Source of the DNA: Methylococcales bacterium
Lineage (GTDB): Bacteria; Pseudomonadota; Gammaproteobacteria; Methylococcales; Methylomonadaceae
Assembly (NCBI GenBank): GCA_028715725.1
Contig: JAQURG010000015.1
Span: 1 to 64,000 of the forward strand
DNA length: 64,000 nucleotides
Direction of reading: 5' to 3'
Part shown: in pieces, positions 45,181 through 54,838 of the stretch
Position numbering within the stretch: the first letter of the stretch is position 1
Layout: the number at the start of each line of letters is the position of its first letter
The notes under the pieces: generated by a model
What the model was told of the DNA's origin: nothing
Seen by the model: the letters and a program-made list of their open reading frames with translations, nothing else
Databases searched by the model: none
Program-made: the position numbers and the translations under genes

Positions 45181-46164
45181 ATGACTAGAATGGGCTTGTC
45201 GGTTGTTGTGCCCTGCTACAATGAAGAGGATGGCGTGCAGGAACTGCACCGCCGAGTTAGCGGCGTCTGTCATCGCTGCGTTGGTGATAACTATGAGCTG
45301 GTCCTGGTCAACGATGGGTCCAGCGACGCCACCTGGAAGATCATGCGCGAATTGTCCGAGACCGACAAACACATAATAGCCGTTAACCTGTCGCGCAACC
45401 ATGGCCATCAATTGGCTCTGTCAGCCGGTCTGCAAATGGCCCGCGGAGAACGCATCTTCATTATCGATGCCGACCTGCAGGACCCACCCGAGTTATTGCC
45501 GAAAATGATGGAGCGCATGGACGACGGCTGCGATGTGGTGTTCGGCCAGCGCATCAAACGCGAGGGTGAAACAGCCTTCAAAAAGGCTTCCGCCTATGCG
45601 TTTTATCGCCTGCTCAACAGGATGGTGGACATCAACATTCCGCAGGATACCGGTGATTTCAGATTGATGAGCCGTCGGGCATTAGATGTCTTGAACAGCA
45701 TGCCCGAACATCATCGCTTTATCCGAGGCATGGTAAGCTGGATTGGCATGCGCCAGGAAGCGGTGCCCTACGAACGGGCAGCGCGTTTTGCAGGCGAAAC
45801 CAAATATCCGCTCTCCAAAATGATCCGGTTTGCGATAGACGCAATCACCGGATTCTCCGTTCGTCCTCTCAGAATAGCATCTGTTTTTGGCTTTTACTTT
45901 GGCATTGCCACACTAATATTAATGGTCTACGTGCTCACGCAGTATTTTCTTGGCCAAACAGTTGAAGGCTGGACCTCTCTGGCAGTCATTATTCTTGCAT
46001 TAGGTAGCGTGCAACTGTTTGTGGCAGGCATCATAGGCGAATACCTGGGAAGACTTTATATTGAATCCAAGGGTCGTCCCCTCTTTGTCATCCAAGACAT
46101 TGCCTGTTCGAATGAACTTTTCCATAAAAATTCTGATTCAAACTCAAAAGTTTCAGAATCATGA
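45181..46164 (+). CDS. family 2 glycosyltransferase, polyprenyl-phosphate type
   Basis: A 327-aa enzyme. The GT2 domain shows LSVVVPCYNEEDGVQELHRR, LVNDGSSDATWKIM, RNHGHQLALSAGLQMARGER and IIDADLQDPPELLPKMMERM with the DXD-like metal site. Two C-terminal membrane helices (VFGFYFGIATLILMVYVLTQ; ILALGSVQLFVAGIIGEYLG) place the active site at the cytoplasmic face. It probably transfers a sugar to undecaprenyl phosphate. The ATG at 45181 follows GAGG by 9 bases; 45190 is an alternative. The next gene, with a GtrA flippase domain, overlaps it by ATGA, the usual partner arrangement. Confidence 0.9.
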   Translation: MTRMGLSVVVPCYNEEDGVQELHRRVSGVCHRCVGDNYELVLVNDGSSDATWKIMRELSETDKHIIAVNLSRNHGHQLALSAGLQMARGERIFIIDADLQDPPELLPKMMERMDDGCDVVFGQRIKREGETAFKKASAYAFYRLLNRMVDINIPQDTGDFRLMSRRALDVLNSMPEHHRFIRGMVSWIGMRQEAVPYERAARFAGETKYPLSKMIRFAIDAITGFSVRPLRIASVFGFYFGIATLILMVYVLTQYFLGQTVEGWTSLAVIILALGSVQLFVAGIIGEYLGRLYIESKGRPLFVIQDIACSNELFHKNSDSNSKVSES

Positions 46165-48803
46165 GCAATGGCGCGGTGCCGGGTATGAGGGAGTTAATCC
46201 ATCAGTCCGTTCGTTTTCTGGCAGTGGGACTGGTAAACACAGCGGTCGGCCTGCTGTCCATCTATGCAATCATTTTCTTTTTCAATGCTCATCCGGGCCT
46301 GGCTAATGCAATTGGATATGCGATAGGTTTGGCGGTCAGCTTCGTGCTGAATCGTTTCTGGACTTTCAGCGATAGCCAATCCATCGTAAAAGTACTGCCC
46401 CGCTATCTGACGGTTGCCGGCATCTCTTACCTTTTAAACTTGGGCGTTGTCCTTATCGGAACCGATTATTTCGGCATAGGACCCTACCTGGTTCAGCTCT
46501 TTGGAATGGCTGTCTATACACCGACCATGTTTCTAGGTTGCCGGTTTTTTGTCTTTAATGGAAAGCAGAAAGGCGATGAGAAAATATTGTCCATCGCTCA
46601 TACAAAACCTGAAAATATCGAGGCCATAAACAATCCGGGCTTTTCAAAAAAGCATCCTAAAGTAACTGCCGTTATCGAGCTAGGTATTGTCGGTTTGGTC
46701 CCCTTGATTTTGGCGATGAGTGTGCTGGGGCTTTGGCACCGGGATCTTTCGATACCATTTGTCTATTCAGGGTCCGATGATGTATGGCAGCTTATTCTGA
46801 CCAAGGTATTGAAAGATACCGGATGGATTCTTGACAATCCGTTTCTGGGCGCGCCTGACATCGCCCACTGGCATTTCAATGCCGCCGTCCAAACCAGCGC
46901 TCTTCATTCAATCCTCATGCTGGCCTTGTCCCAATTTATTGATGACGCAGTCAAGCTCCAGCAGATTTACTATATACTCAATTTTTCACTGATATCCATC
47001 ACTTCCTACCTGGCTTGCCGGTTACTAGGAATTGCAAGATTTGCAGCTGCGTCGATCGCTGTCCTGTTTTCTTTTACGAGCTTCCGCATTGGCTGGATTT
47101 TCTATGCATATCTTGCAAACTACTTTACCGTTCCGCTGGCGTTAGTCCCGATCTTCTGGATTTTGACGGGTGAACTTGGAAAGTTTTTCCCAAAAGAACA
47201 ACCTCTTCATTCCGGTATAAAAAGCCTTCTTCGATCCGGAAAATTCTGGATCAGTTTTTTTTGCGTGCTACTGGTCACTTTATCTGATGGCTATTACGCA
47301 TTTTTCACTCTTCTGCTGCTTGGATTCGCCACGGCAATGCGCGCCATTTACGGCGATATCATGACGCCCGCCCGTCTACTTGCCCCTGTTCTGCTCATAA
47401 CCACTCTGATCTTAGTTGCTCTTGTTGTATCACTGCCGATCTCGACTTATCAACACGCCCATCCGGCAGAGCTCTATCCGGATGGCAAGGCTGATCCAAC
47501 ATTGTTTAAACGCCCGTTTGAAGCCGAAGTTTATTCAACCAGTCTTAAATTGCTGGTCGCGCCAATCCCCGAACATCATATTAAAAATTTGGGACAACTA
47601 GGCCAGCGCATGGTTGACAACGCTAACGCGGCCCGCAAAATTCCAACTGGTTTGAGCGTTTCCCTTGGCACAATCGGCAGCGTTTTGCTTCTGGCATGCT
47701 TTGCTGTTCTGGCCATGCTTGCGCTGCATCAGGCCTCACCGAATAGCCGGAAGACAAAGTTCCCGGATTTCCTCAACAACAACCCGATACTGTGGGCGGC
47801 GGTCATTCTTTCGGTGTTCATATTTTTATGCTCAACTTCCGGAGGTACAAGAGCTCTGATTGCCCTTATATACCCTACGATCTGGGCATATGACCGTTTC
47901 CCTCTATTCCTGATTTTTTGCCTTTTTGCAGGAGCCGGCGCAATTGCTACCGCTCTTGTAAGAGATACTACCCGTTCTAAATTCACGATTGCCGTGGGGA
48001 TTACTTTGGCACTGACAGTGGCAGGACTTTACGACCAGATACCCTTTAATGCAGCCAAAGGTAATGCCCAGACCCATGATAAATTTTTGGCCGAGCGCAG
48101 TTTTATCCATCATATTGAAAGCATGTTGCCTGCCGGAGCGATGGTTTATCAATATCCGCACTCACAATATCTGAGTGACAGCAAATATTACGGCTGGGGA
48201 TCGTTTTCTCATTTGCGGCTGTATTTACACTCGACAGATCTTCGCTGGAGCAATGGCGCATCAAAAAACAGCCCCGTTGAGAACTGGCACGAACGAATCG
48301 CAGGCTTGCCAATCACTGATCTGATCACCGAAGTGGAAGCCGCCGGCTTTCAGGGATTAGTGATCGACCGCTCTGTAGTCCCCGGCGACGAATATCAAAA
48401 GGTTCGCGCAGCGCTTGCCAATCAAGGCCTTGAAATATTAGAGGACGCTCCCGGCAGCCTTGCCTTTGCCAGATTGAAAGATCCGGGCTTTCGAATCGTT
48501 TATGACCCGGCTTTTCGTGAAGCAGAACGGCTTGTGATTACCGATCAGTCAAGGCTGACTCAGAGTATCGTGCCAAGTCTGATAAGCAAGCCTGCGCTTC
48601 AGAAATTCTTGGCTCAAAAACAATCAGCATCGTTTCCGCTCGCAATAGAACGTGCGCTTAATCCAGGAATATTCAAACGCGCCGAATTACTGTCCAGGGA
48701 AGCCGGAGAAAAAGCAATTCAACCGCTCGAAGCTATGAAAGGCCAAATGCTTTGTAGTAATAAAACGGGCCCTACGGTAGCTTCTCAAAAAGATTGCCCC
48801 TGA
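46161..48803 (+). CDS. GtrA-domain fused to a large membrane protein
   Basis: An 880-aa protein. Residues 10-135 are a GtrA domain with four helices (FLAVGLVNTAVGLLSIYAII, LNRFWTFSD), proposed to flip lipid-linked sugars. From about 170 to 640 a second unit has about ten more helices and a periplasmic-type loop (SGSDDVWQLILTKVLKDTGW), resembling GT-C or YfhO-like membrane glycosyltransferases. The last 240 residues are soluble. With the GT2 enzyme upstream, the pair would make, flip and use a polyprenyl-linked sugar. GtrA is usually a separate small protein, so the fusion is unusual. Its end overlaps the convergent yjbQ-like gene by 19 bp. Confidence 0.75.
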   Translation: MSNGAVPGMRELIHQSVRFLAVGLVNTAVGLLSIYAIIFFFNAHPGLANAIGYAIGLAVSFVLNRFWTFSDSQSIVKVLPRYLTVAGISYLLNLGVVLIGTDYFGIGPYLVQLFGMAVYTPTMFLGCRFFVFNGKQKGDEKILSIAHTKPENIEAINNPGFSKKHPKVTAVIELGIVGLVPLILAMSVLGLWHRDLSIPFVYSGSDDVWQLILTKVLKDTGWILDNPFLGAPDIAHWHFNAAVQTSALHSILMLALSQFIDDAVKLQQIYYILNFSLISITSYLACRLLGIARFAAASIAVLFSFTSFRIGWIFYAYLANYFTVPLALVPIFWILTGELGKFFPKEQPLHSGIKSLLRSGKFWISFFCVLLVTLSDGYYAFFTLLLLGFATAMRAIYGDIMTPARLLAPVLLITTLILVALVVSLPISTYQHAHPAELYPDGKADPTLFKRPFEAEVYSTSLKLLVAPIPEHHIKNLGQLGQRMVDNANAARKIPTGLSVSLGTIGSVLLLACFAVLAMLALHQASPNSRKTKFPDFLNNNPILWAAVILSVFIFLCSTSGGTRALIALIYPTIWAYDRFPLFLIFCLFAGAGAIATALVRDTTRSKFTIAVGITLALTVAGLYDQIPFNAAKGNAQTHDKFLAERSFIHHIESMLPAGAMVYQYPHSQYLSDSKYYGWGSFSHLRLYLHSTDLRWSNGASKNSPVENWHERIAGLPITDLITEVEAAGFQGLVIDRSVVPGDEYQKVRAALANQGLEILEDAPGSLAFARLKDPGFRIVYDPAFREAERLVITDQSRLTQSIVPSLISKPALQKFLAQKQSASFPLAIERALNPGIFKRAELLSREAGEKAIQPLEAMKGQMLCSNKTGPTVASQKDCP

Positions 48804-49210
48804 ATGGTGGCTACAATACTTCTGCCGCCGCCCCGGTTGCGATGCTCGCACAGGTAAATGCCCTGCCAGATGCCCAGGTTAAGCGCGCCATCAGTCACAG
48901 GAATACTGACACTGCAACCCAGAAGGCAATTTTTTATATGGGCGGGCATATCGTCATCGCCTTCATAGTCATGCCGGTAATAAGGGGCTTTTTCAGGCAC
49001 AAACTTGTTAAAGTGGCTTTCCAGGTCCAGGCGAACTGTCGGATCGGCATTTTCGTTAATCGTCAACGAGGCTGACGTATGCTTGATGAAAAGGTGCAGC
49101 AATCCGCAATTTATGGATTTTAATTCCGGTATGGCTCCTAGAACTTCCTCCGTGATGAGATGAAACCCTCTATTTTTTGCCGACAAAATAAATTCTTTTT
49201 GTAGCCACAT
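48785..49210 (-). CDS. yjbQ: YjbQ (UPF0047) family protein
   Basis: A 141-aa protein with the UPF0047 signature: CGLLHLFIKHTSASLTINEN, APYYRHDYEGDDDMPAHIKN and GIWQGIYLCEHRNRGGGRSI. The conserved His and Glu residues line a metal site. Members have weak thiamine-phosphate synthase activity; the physiological role is unclear. No signal peptide. Confidence 0.9.
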   Translation of the reverse strand: MWLQKEFILSAKNRGFHLITEEVLGAIPELKSINCGLLHLFIKHTSASLTINENADPTVRLDLESHFNKFVPEKAPYYRHDYEGDDDMPAHIKNCLLGCSVSIPVTDGALNLGIWQGIYLCEHRNRGGGRSIVATIQGQSF

Positions 49211-49379
49211 GAATGAGATCTGTTGTAATTCTAGAATTAATGGACTGAAGCTGTCTTGACATCGGATTTATAAAAGCTTCCATAATAGCCACTTTTCTAT
49301 TTCCAGGCGATTGCTGATTTATTCCTGGAATCATAGATCCTTTTCCATCAAGTAGACCTCGAACAAACCGAGCCGGTAT

Positions 49380-49844
49380 TTATTTCTCGCTCCATGGCAT
49401 AATAGGTACTGTTGATATACTGTTGACAGGCGCACCTTCGATTACCCGGCGGCTGATAGCCACATAGACCAGAGCATTGCGCTTAGCATCAAACAAACGC
49501 GTGACTTTGGTGTCTTTAAAAAGAAGCGATGTGCTTTCGCTGAAAGCCGTTTCTTCTTTCGGCAACTTGCCGTCGATGACGATGGGACCGACCTGACGGC
49601 AAGAGACAGAAAATTGCGAAGGGTCTTCAGCAACGCCAAATGTTCCGGCGATACCGCCGGTCTTGGCTTGGCTGATATGGCAGGCGACGCCTTGCACCTT
49701 GGGATCATCAAAGGCTTGTACACAGACTTTATGATTGGCGCCTATCAGCTTCCAGGTTGTGGTAATACAACCAATTTCTTCGGATTGAACGGAAGGCGCC
49801 AGGGAAACAAGAAATAATGCGCAGTATGCAAATGGTTTTTTCAT
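49380..49844 (-). CDS. creA: CreA family periplasmic protein
   Basis: A 154-aa protein with signal peptide MKKPFAYCALFLVSLAPSVQ, then IGCITTTWKLIGANHKVCVQ, DDPKVQGVACHISQAKTGGI and RNALVYVAISRRVIEGAPVN, all matching CreA. The function is unknown. The ATG at 49844 follows GAGG by 5 bases and begins a proper signal peptide, unlike the longer frame to 49910. Confidence 0.88.
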   Translation of the reverse strand: MKKPFAYCALFLVSLAPSVQSEEIGCITTTWKLIGANHKVCVQAFDDPKVQGVACHISQAKTGGIAGTFGVAEDPSQFSVSCRQVGPIVIDGKLPKEETAFSESTSLLFKDTKVTRLFDAKRNALVYVAISRRVIEGAPVNSISTVPIMPWSEK

Positions 49845-50035
49845 AGAAGCCTCGATGGTTAACTTTATCTTATGCAAGTTTATAACATTGGCTGGTTTTA
49901 AGTAAATCATATTAATTTTTTACCGTCTATAAAACCCGGACGCTATCGAACGCTCCCCGCTTTTTATTGTAATGCTGAAATATTTATGATAAACAGCGCA
50001 GTAATGTTTTCATTACATCACTTCGGGAAGATGTT

Positions 50036-50873
50036 ATGCGCACAATAAAAATTTTTCTTGCTTCCTCTTCTGAGCTTCAAGACGAACGTCTGTTGTTTGA
50101 GATATCCATCAACCCGCGCAATAAAAGCTGGATTGTAAAAGACATTTTTCGTGACCTGGTGATCTGGGAAGACTTTATTGATGCGGTATCGAGAACCCGA
50201 TCGCAAGACGAGTACAATAAATCTATTCGTGACTCTGCGACCTGTTCGTAATGCTTTTTTTCACCAAAGTAGGTATATATACCGAAGAGGAATTTGAAAC
50301 GGCCTAAGAGAGTTTTAAACGGACCGGAAAACCCCGCATTTACACCTATTTCAAGGATGCCTCAATCAGCATCGGCGCTGCGAACGAAAAAGACCTGAAG
50401 AGAGCCTTTGGACTTTTCAGAAAAAATTAAAAGCGCTCGGACATTTCCAGACTGTCTATAAAAGCACCGAAGACCTGCTCCTTAAGTTCGTCAGCAACTG
50501 GACAAATTGGCAGACTCCGGTTTTATACCAAAAAATCCGGCGGCAATCGAAACGGCCACTATCAGCCAAATACATCCCGATTCAGGCGGCGATATAGCAA
50601 TCGATCATACTAAAATTGATCGGCAAGGCGAACATAATATCCCTCACATCCTTACCACTCGTCCATTCATACCGGTAATATTTGAAGGAAGAGAGGACGA
50701 TCTGCAAGCTGTGCACAAAAAATTATTCGCAGGCGATAATCTTTTACTGTTAGTGAATGGCGAAAGGCGGCATCCGCAAAACAACGCTGGCGGCAAAGTA
50801 TTGGCAGCGCTACGAGGCAGATTATCAACATGTCGCCTGGGTGGTTTATGGCAGGCGCGAAACTAAACCTTAT
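50036..50873 (+). pseudogene. STAND-type NTPase with DUF4062-like N-terminus, decayed
   Basis: The first 60 codons (MRTIKIFLASSSELQDERLL, NPRNKSWIVKDIF, VIWEDFIDAVSRTRSQDEYN) match the effector-type N-terminus of NACHT/STAND proteins. A frameshift near 50235 stops this frame. The homologous continuation runs in another frame (LFFTKVGIYTEEEFETA, then TGKPRIYTYFKDASIS), broken by a TAA near 50305 and another near 50427. Then GREDDLQAVHKKLFAGDNLL leads to the P-loop, where another frameshift falls and GGIGKTT has become GGIRKTT. The frame ends at about 50873 after YQHVAWVVYG, so the NTPase core and sensor repeats are lost. Such proteins are cell-suicide defence genes; this is a clear relic. Confidence 0.75.
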
Positions 50874-50891
50874 TGATTAACCGATTACCGA

Positions 50892-51617
50892 TCAGTCAGG
50901 CAATCCGCCCTGATTCCGCATTTGCCTGAGTATCCAGTTTTGTCTTCTGACGACATAATTCGATGGGTGCGCTACACGCAATCGCATCGGATTGGGTAAG
51001 GTGGCGGCAAGCACCGCGGCTTGAGATCGGCTGAGGTTTTTTGCAGGGATGCCAAAGTAATGCTGGCTGGCGGCTTCTATGCCAAATAAATGATCGCCAA
51101 ATTCGGCGATATTGAGGTAGACCACCAATATCCGTTCCTTGCTCCACAATAGCTCAATCAGCAGCGTAAACCAGACTTCCAGACCTTTGCGGATAAAACT
51201 TTTTGATGGCGTCAAAAATAAATTCTTGGCGACTTGCTGTGAAATCGTGCTGGCGCCTCTTAGCCGGCGTCCGCCATTAATGTAAGCATTAATAGCTGAA
51301 CGTATGGACTGTAAATCAAAACCGAAGTGCTGATAGAACTGCTGATCTTCCGAGGCAATGACAGCAGCGCATGCATTCTGTGAGATTTTTTTTCTGCCGA
51401 CCCATTGATACTGGATAGGCTTGTATGAAAAGTCATCGATTAAATCTTCATAATGCCGGTAGACCATAAAAGCCGTGGTCGGCGCAGGCAGCCAGCGCAG
51501 CAGATAAACTAAAATGACGGATGTGGCGACAAAGAAAAGCACGCTATTTCGTAGTATTACCCGTATTGATAATGACTGAGCTTGGCTTACTTTTAAGCGT
51601 CGGAATTTTTTTACCAA
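50892..51617 (-). CDS. mtgA: monofunctional biosynthetic peptidoglycan transglycosylase
   Basis: A 241-aa GT51 enzyme that polymerises lipid II into glycan strands. An N-terminal membrane anchor (SVLFFVATSVILVYLLRWL) is followed by AVIASEDQQFYQHFGFDLQS with the catalytic Glu, RGASTISQQVAKNLFLTPSK and WSKERILVVYLNIAEFGDHL, the GT51 motifs. The only in-frame start is TTG at 51615-51617, with a weak ribosome-binding site. Normal length; single gene. Confidence 0.93.
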   Translation of the reverse strand: MVKKFRRLKVSQAQSLSIRVILRNSVLFFVATSVILVYLLRWLPAPTTAFMVYRHYEDLIDDFSYKPIQYQWVGRKKISQNACAAVIASEDQQFYQHFGFDLQSIRSAINAYINGGRRLRGASTISQQVAKNLFLTPSKSFIRKGLEVWFTLLIELLWSKERILVVYLNIAEFGDHLFGIEAASQHYFGIPAKNLSRSQAAVLAATLPNPMRLRVAHPSNYVVRRQNWILRQMRNQGGLPD

Positions 51618-51721
51618 GTTGGAAACATTTTAATTGTTAAGGTTTACTGCACTCCCCGCTTGTCGAAGAGATTTTGGGTATATGATAAAGCCTTTAGCCA
51701 AGCTTGAATATAAAACCTCGG

Positions 51722-53112
51722 CTATTTTTGCAGTTGAACCGCATCGCTGACGACGGCTTCTGTCTGCCAGCCTCCGCCTAATGCTTTATACAGCACAACC
51801 AGATCAGTTGAATACTGGGCCTCACTTTCGACCAGATTGCGTTGCGATTGGAAAAGGGCCTGTTGAGTTTGGAGTACATCCAGAAAAGTCGTCAAGCCTC
51901 TATGATAGCGTTCGTCGGCCATTTCAACCGCCAACCGGCTGGCCGCAACGGCTTGCGCAAGCGAATTATGGCGTTGTTGTTCATTATGATAAGTGACGAG
52001 CGCATCTTCGACTTCTTTAAAAGCGGTTAAAACAGTGGACTGATAAGTGAGAAGCGCCGAGTCAAATTGCGCTTTTTTACTTCTTATATTGGCGTTAATT
52101 CTGCCCCAATTGAAGATGGGCAAAGTTAGCGAGGATGCAGTAGACCATGATTTGCCGATAGGGGTAAAGTCGGTTATGCGCATATTCTGCAAACCCACAA
52201 ATGCCGCCAGGTTGACTCTTGGATAGAGTTCGGCGGTTGCGACACCCACATTGGTATTAGCCACGGCAACTTGCCGTTCAGCACGGCGAATATCGGGTCT
52301 GCGCAATAAGAGCTGGGATGGGAGATCGGTTATAGCGACAGCTGTCATCGCCGGAATTGTGCCGGGATCAGCAAGCCGAAGCGCCAGAGCGCCGGGCTCT
52401 CTCCCGAGTAAGATGCCGAGCGCATGGATCGACTGTTTAACAATGGTTTCATAGCCGGGTATAAAGGCTTCGGTTGCAGAAGACTGGGATTGCGCCTGCG
52501 CCACTTCCAGCATACTGGCAAAACCGGCTTGCTGGCGGATTTGAGTCAGCCTGACGGTTTCCTGTTGAGAATTCAGGTTGTCGCGCGTTATTGCGATCAG
52601 CCTTTGATTAGCGCGCAGTTCGATATAGTTGCCGGCGACTTCGCCCAATAATGTCACCAGCACATTCGTGCTGTTTTCTATTTCACTGTCGACAGTTGCA
52701 TCAGCGGCTTCTATTGCACGTCTTTCCCCTCCAAAGAAATCCAGTTCCCATTGTGCGTCAAAGCCCAGCTGGAAGATATTGATGACTTGATTACCGATAC
52801 CAAAACCTCCAAGCGCAGAAGATGTGCCCCCTGTCCGGGATGATGTTGCAGAGGTATTATTAAAACGCCGGTTGACATTACTTTTTCCGGTTATAGCGGG
52901 CAACCCGGCGGTAATCGTTACCCAGCGCTGGGCGCGAGCATCTCTAATCCTTGCCACCATTTATCCGGTAGCGCCTTCAGGTGCAATTCTTTGGCCTCAA
53001 TGGCCTCGCTCCACTGTTTGGGAACAGGGACAACCGGGCGCTTGTAATCAGGGCCGACAGTGCAGCCGAACACCAGCATGATTAATAAAAACAGGCTAGC
53101 GCGGCGCATCAT
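51722..53112 (-). pseudogene. RND/ABC outer-membrane factor (TolC/NodT type), internal deletion
   Basis: The N-terminal frame from the ATG at 53112 encodes the lipoprotein signal MMRRASLFLLIMLVFGCTVG, then PDYKRPVVPVPKQW and DKWWQG, and stops near 52918. The rest continues in another frame from ARIRDARAQRWVTITAGLPA through LLRRPDIRRAERQVAVANTN to the stop at 51722 (over 400 aa). In relatives about 50 residues lie between WWQ and ARIREARAQ; here they are missing and the frame is shifted at GGCAAGGATTAGAG, near 52950. The channel half is otherwise intact. It is the last gene of an exporter operon, overlapping the HlyD-like gene. Confidence 0.75.
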
Positions 53113-54094
53113 GAAGATGAACCTCCGGCATCTGCTGATGTTCTGAATCGCCAATATTCGGGGCATCCTGAGCCTCTATGAATACGTCCATTTGCTGTCC
53201 TACATAGACCGGTAACTGATCGCGGTCAAAACGATAAAGCGCTTGCAATACGCGTGTATCCACCCGTTCACTGCTATCTCCGGTCAGGGATTTTTTAGGT
53301 ACGACGTAGGGTTCCACGTAAGCCAGGGTCAAGTCGGCTTTAAAGCGCCGGTTCCCGCGCAAGAAAGCAACCGCCTTGCTGTTTTTGTTGAAACGCCAGG
53401 CATCATTCTCATCTATGTCCACACGCACATGCAGCAGTTCCAGATTGCCCAGCACCAGCAACGGCGTATTTAAAAATCCGGCCTGGGCGAATTCACCGGG
53501 CCGAATGTTGACCTGTAACACTTCACCTGCAACCGGAGCGCGAACGATAAGCCGGTTTAATGTGGTTTCAGCATCAGCCACACCGGCTTCAGCCTGTTGA
53601 ATCAAAGCCAGTGCGCTTTCCAGCCTGGCTTTCGCAATCAGCATGGCGTTGCGCCGTCTCAGCAGTTCTTCGGCGCTGATCGCGCGCCTGTCCGTTACCG
53701 CTTCAGCCAATTGGCTCAATGACTTGGCATCATTGAAAGTAGCTTTAGCGATACTGACGTCCGCCCTGGCTTTGCCAAGATCCGCCTGCTTTATTGCCAA
53801 CGTCGCCAGCGTATCGCGATCGTCCAGATAAAAAAGCGGCGTACCGGCCTTGACCTGATCGCCCACTTTGACCGCAACCGTCTTGATAATTTCGGGCAAA
53901 GGCGTGCCGATTGCGATATTCTGGCTTTGCGCTTCGACAATCCCGGCACCGGCAATAAACGCCTTAAAGGGTGCGGAAGCGGGTTCTGCAACTGCTTTTG
54001 CAACCGGCACAGGCTGGTTACTGCTGATAACCGTATAAGCGGCAAACAGAAATCCTGCGACTGCCAGAAAGGGAAGGATATATTTGATTTGCAT
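53096..54094 (-). CDS. HlyD-like membrane fusion protein
   Basis: A 332-aa periplasmic adaptor. A membrane anchor (YILPFLAVAGFLFAAYTVI) is followed by the lipoyl/beta-barrel halves: KVGDQVKAGTPLFYLDDRDT, a coiled-coil hairpin rich in Ala/Arg/Glu (about 90-180), and IVRAPVAGEVLQVNIRPGEF. It links the inner-membrane ABC transporter to the outer-membrane factor. The ATG at 54094 opens the anchor; a TTG at 54118 is an alternative. It lies 50 bp after the ATPase gene in the permease-ATPase-adaptor-channel order of DevBCA-type exporters. Confidence 0.87.
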   Translation of the reverse strand: MQIKYILPFLAVAGFLFAAYTVISSNQPVPVAKAVAEPASAPFKAFIAGAGIVEAQSQNIAIGTPLPEIIKTVAVKVGDQVKAGTPLFYLDDRDTLATLAIKQADLGKARADVSIAKATFNDAKSLSQLAEAVTDRRAISAEELLRRRNAMLIAKARLESALALIQQAEAGVADAETTLNRLIVRAPVAGEVLQVNIRPGEFAQAGFLNTPLLVLGNLELLHVRVDIDENDAWRFNKNSKAVAFLRGNRRFKADLTLAYVEPYVVPKKSLTGDSSERVDTRVLQALYRFDRDQLPVYVGQQMDVFIEAQDAPNIGDSEHQQMPEVHLHDAPR

Positions 54095-54145
54095 GTCGAG
54101 TTTATAGTGCAAAGGCAAAAGATGGAGATGTGCGCTGTTTTTTGT

Positions 54146-54835
54146 TCACTTTGCGCCTTTTACTTTAATAATATGTCCGTCATCCATTTCCGCGATGCGG
54201 TCGGCAAAGCCAAAAATACGCGCGTCATGAGTTACTATTACCAAAGTGCGGTCTTTATGCAAAGCAATATCTTTAAGCAGCGTCATAACATTATGCCCTG
54301 TTTCATGATCCAGCGCGCTGGTGGGCTCATCACATACGATAAGACGCGGACTATGCACCAGGGCTCTGGCAATCGCAACCCGTTGCTGCTGGCCGCCGGA
54401 GAGTTGCGAAGGCAACGATTGCCAGCGCTCCCCCAAGCCGACATGTTCAAGCACATCGATGGCTTTATGTTCGGCTTCAGCGCGCTTCACGCCGTTGATA
54501 ATCAGCGGAATCGAAACATTTTCCGCGGCGTTCAGCGAGGGCAACAGATTAAATGCCTGAAACACGAAACCGACATTGCGTGCCCTGAAATCCAGCTTGT
54601 CTTTGCTGCGCATGTCAATTAAATTCTCGCCAAGCACCTCGCAACGTCCGTCATCCTGGTCAAGAATCCCGGCGATGACTGAAATCAGCGTCGTTTTGCC
54701 GCAGCCGGACGGCCCAACCAGCATCATCAGTTCGCCCATAGCAATATCCAGATTGATGCCGTTAAGAGCCGTCACTTTCTGTTCGCCGGTATCGTAAACC
54801 TTGACCACGTTTTGGCAGCGTACTGCAAGATTCAT
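54146..54835 (-). CDS. ABC transporter ATP-binding protein (DevA/MacB-type)
   Basis: A 229-aa ATPase with Walker A LVGPSGCGKTTLISVIAGIL, signature LSGGQQQRVAIARALVHSPR, Walker B LIVCDEPTSALDHETG and the switch His in VIVTHDARIF. VFQAFNLLPSL in the Q-loop is typical of LolD/MacB/DevA exporters. It powers the FtsX-like permease encoded 3 bp upstream. Confidence 0.93.
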   Translation of the reverse strand: MNLAVRCQNVVKVYDTGEQKVTALNGINLDIAMGELMMLVGPSGCGKTTLISVIAGILDQDDGRCEVLGENLIDMRSKDKLDFRARNVGFVFQAFNLLPSLNAAENVSIPLIINGVKRAEAEHKAIDVLEHVGLGERWQSLPSQLSGGQQQRVAIARALVHSPRLIVCDEPTSALDHETGHNVMTLLKDIALHKDRTLVIVTHDARIFGFADRIAEMDDGHIIKVKGAK

Positions 54836-54838
54836 GGT

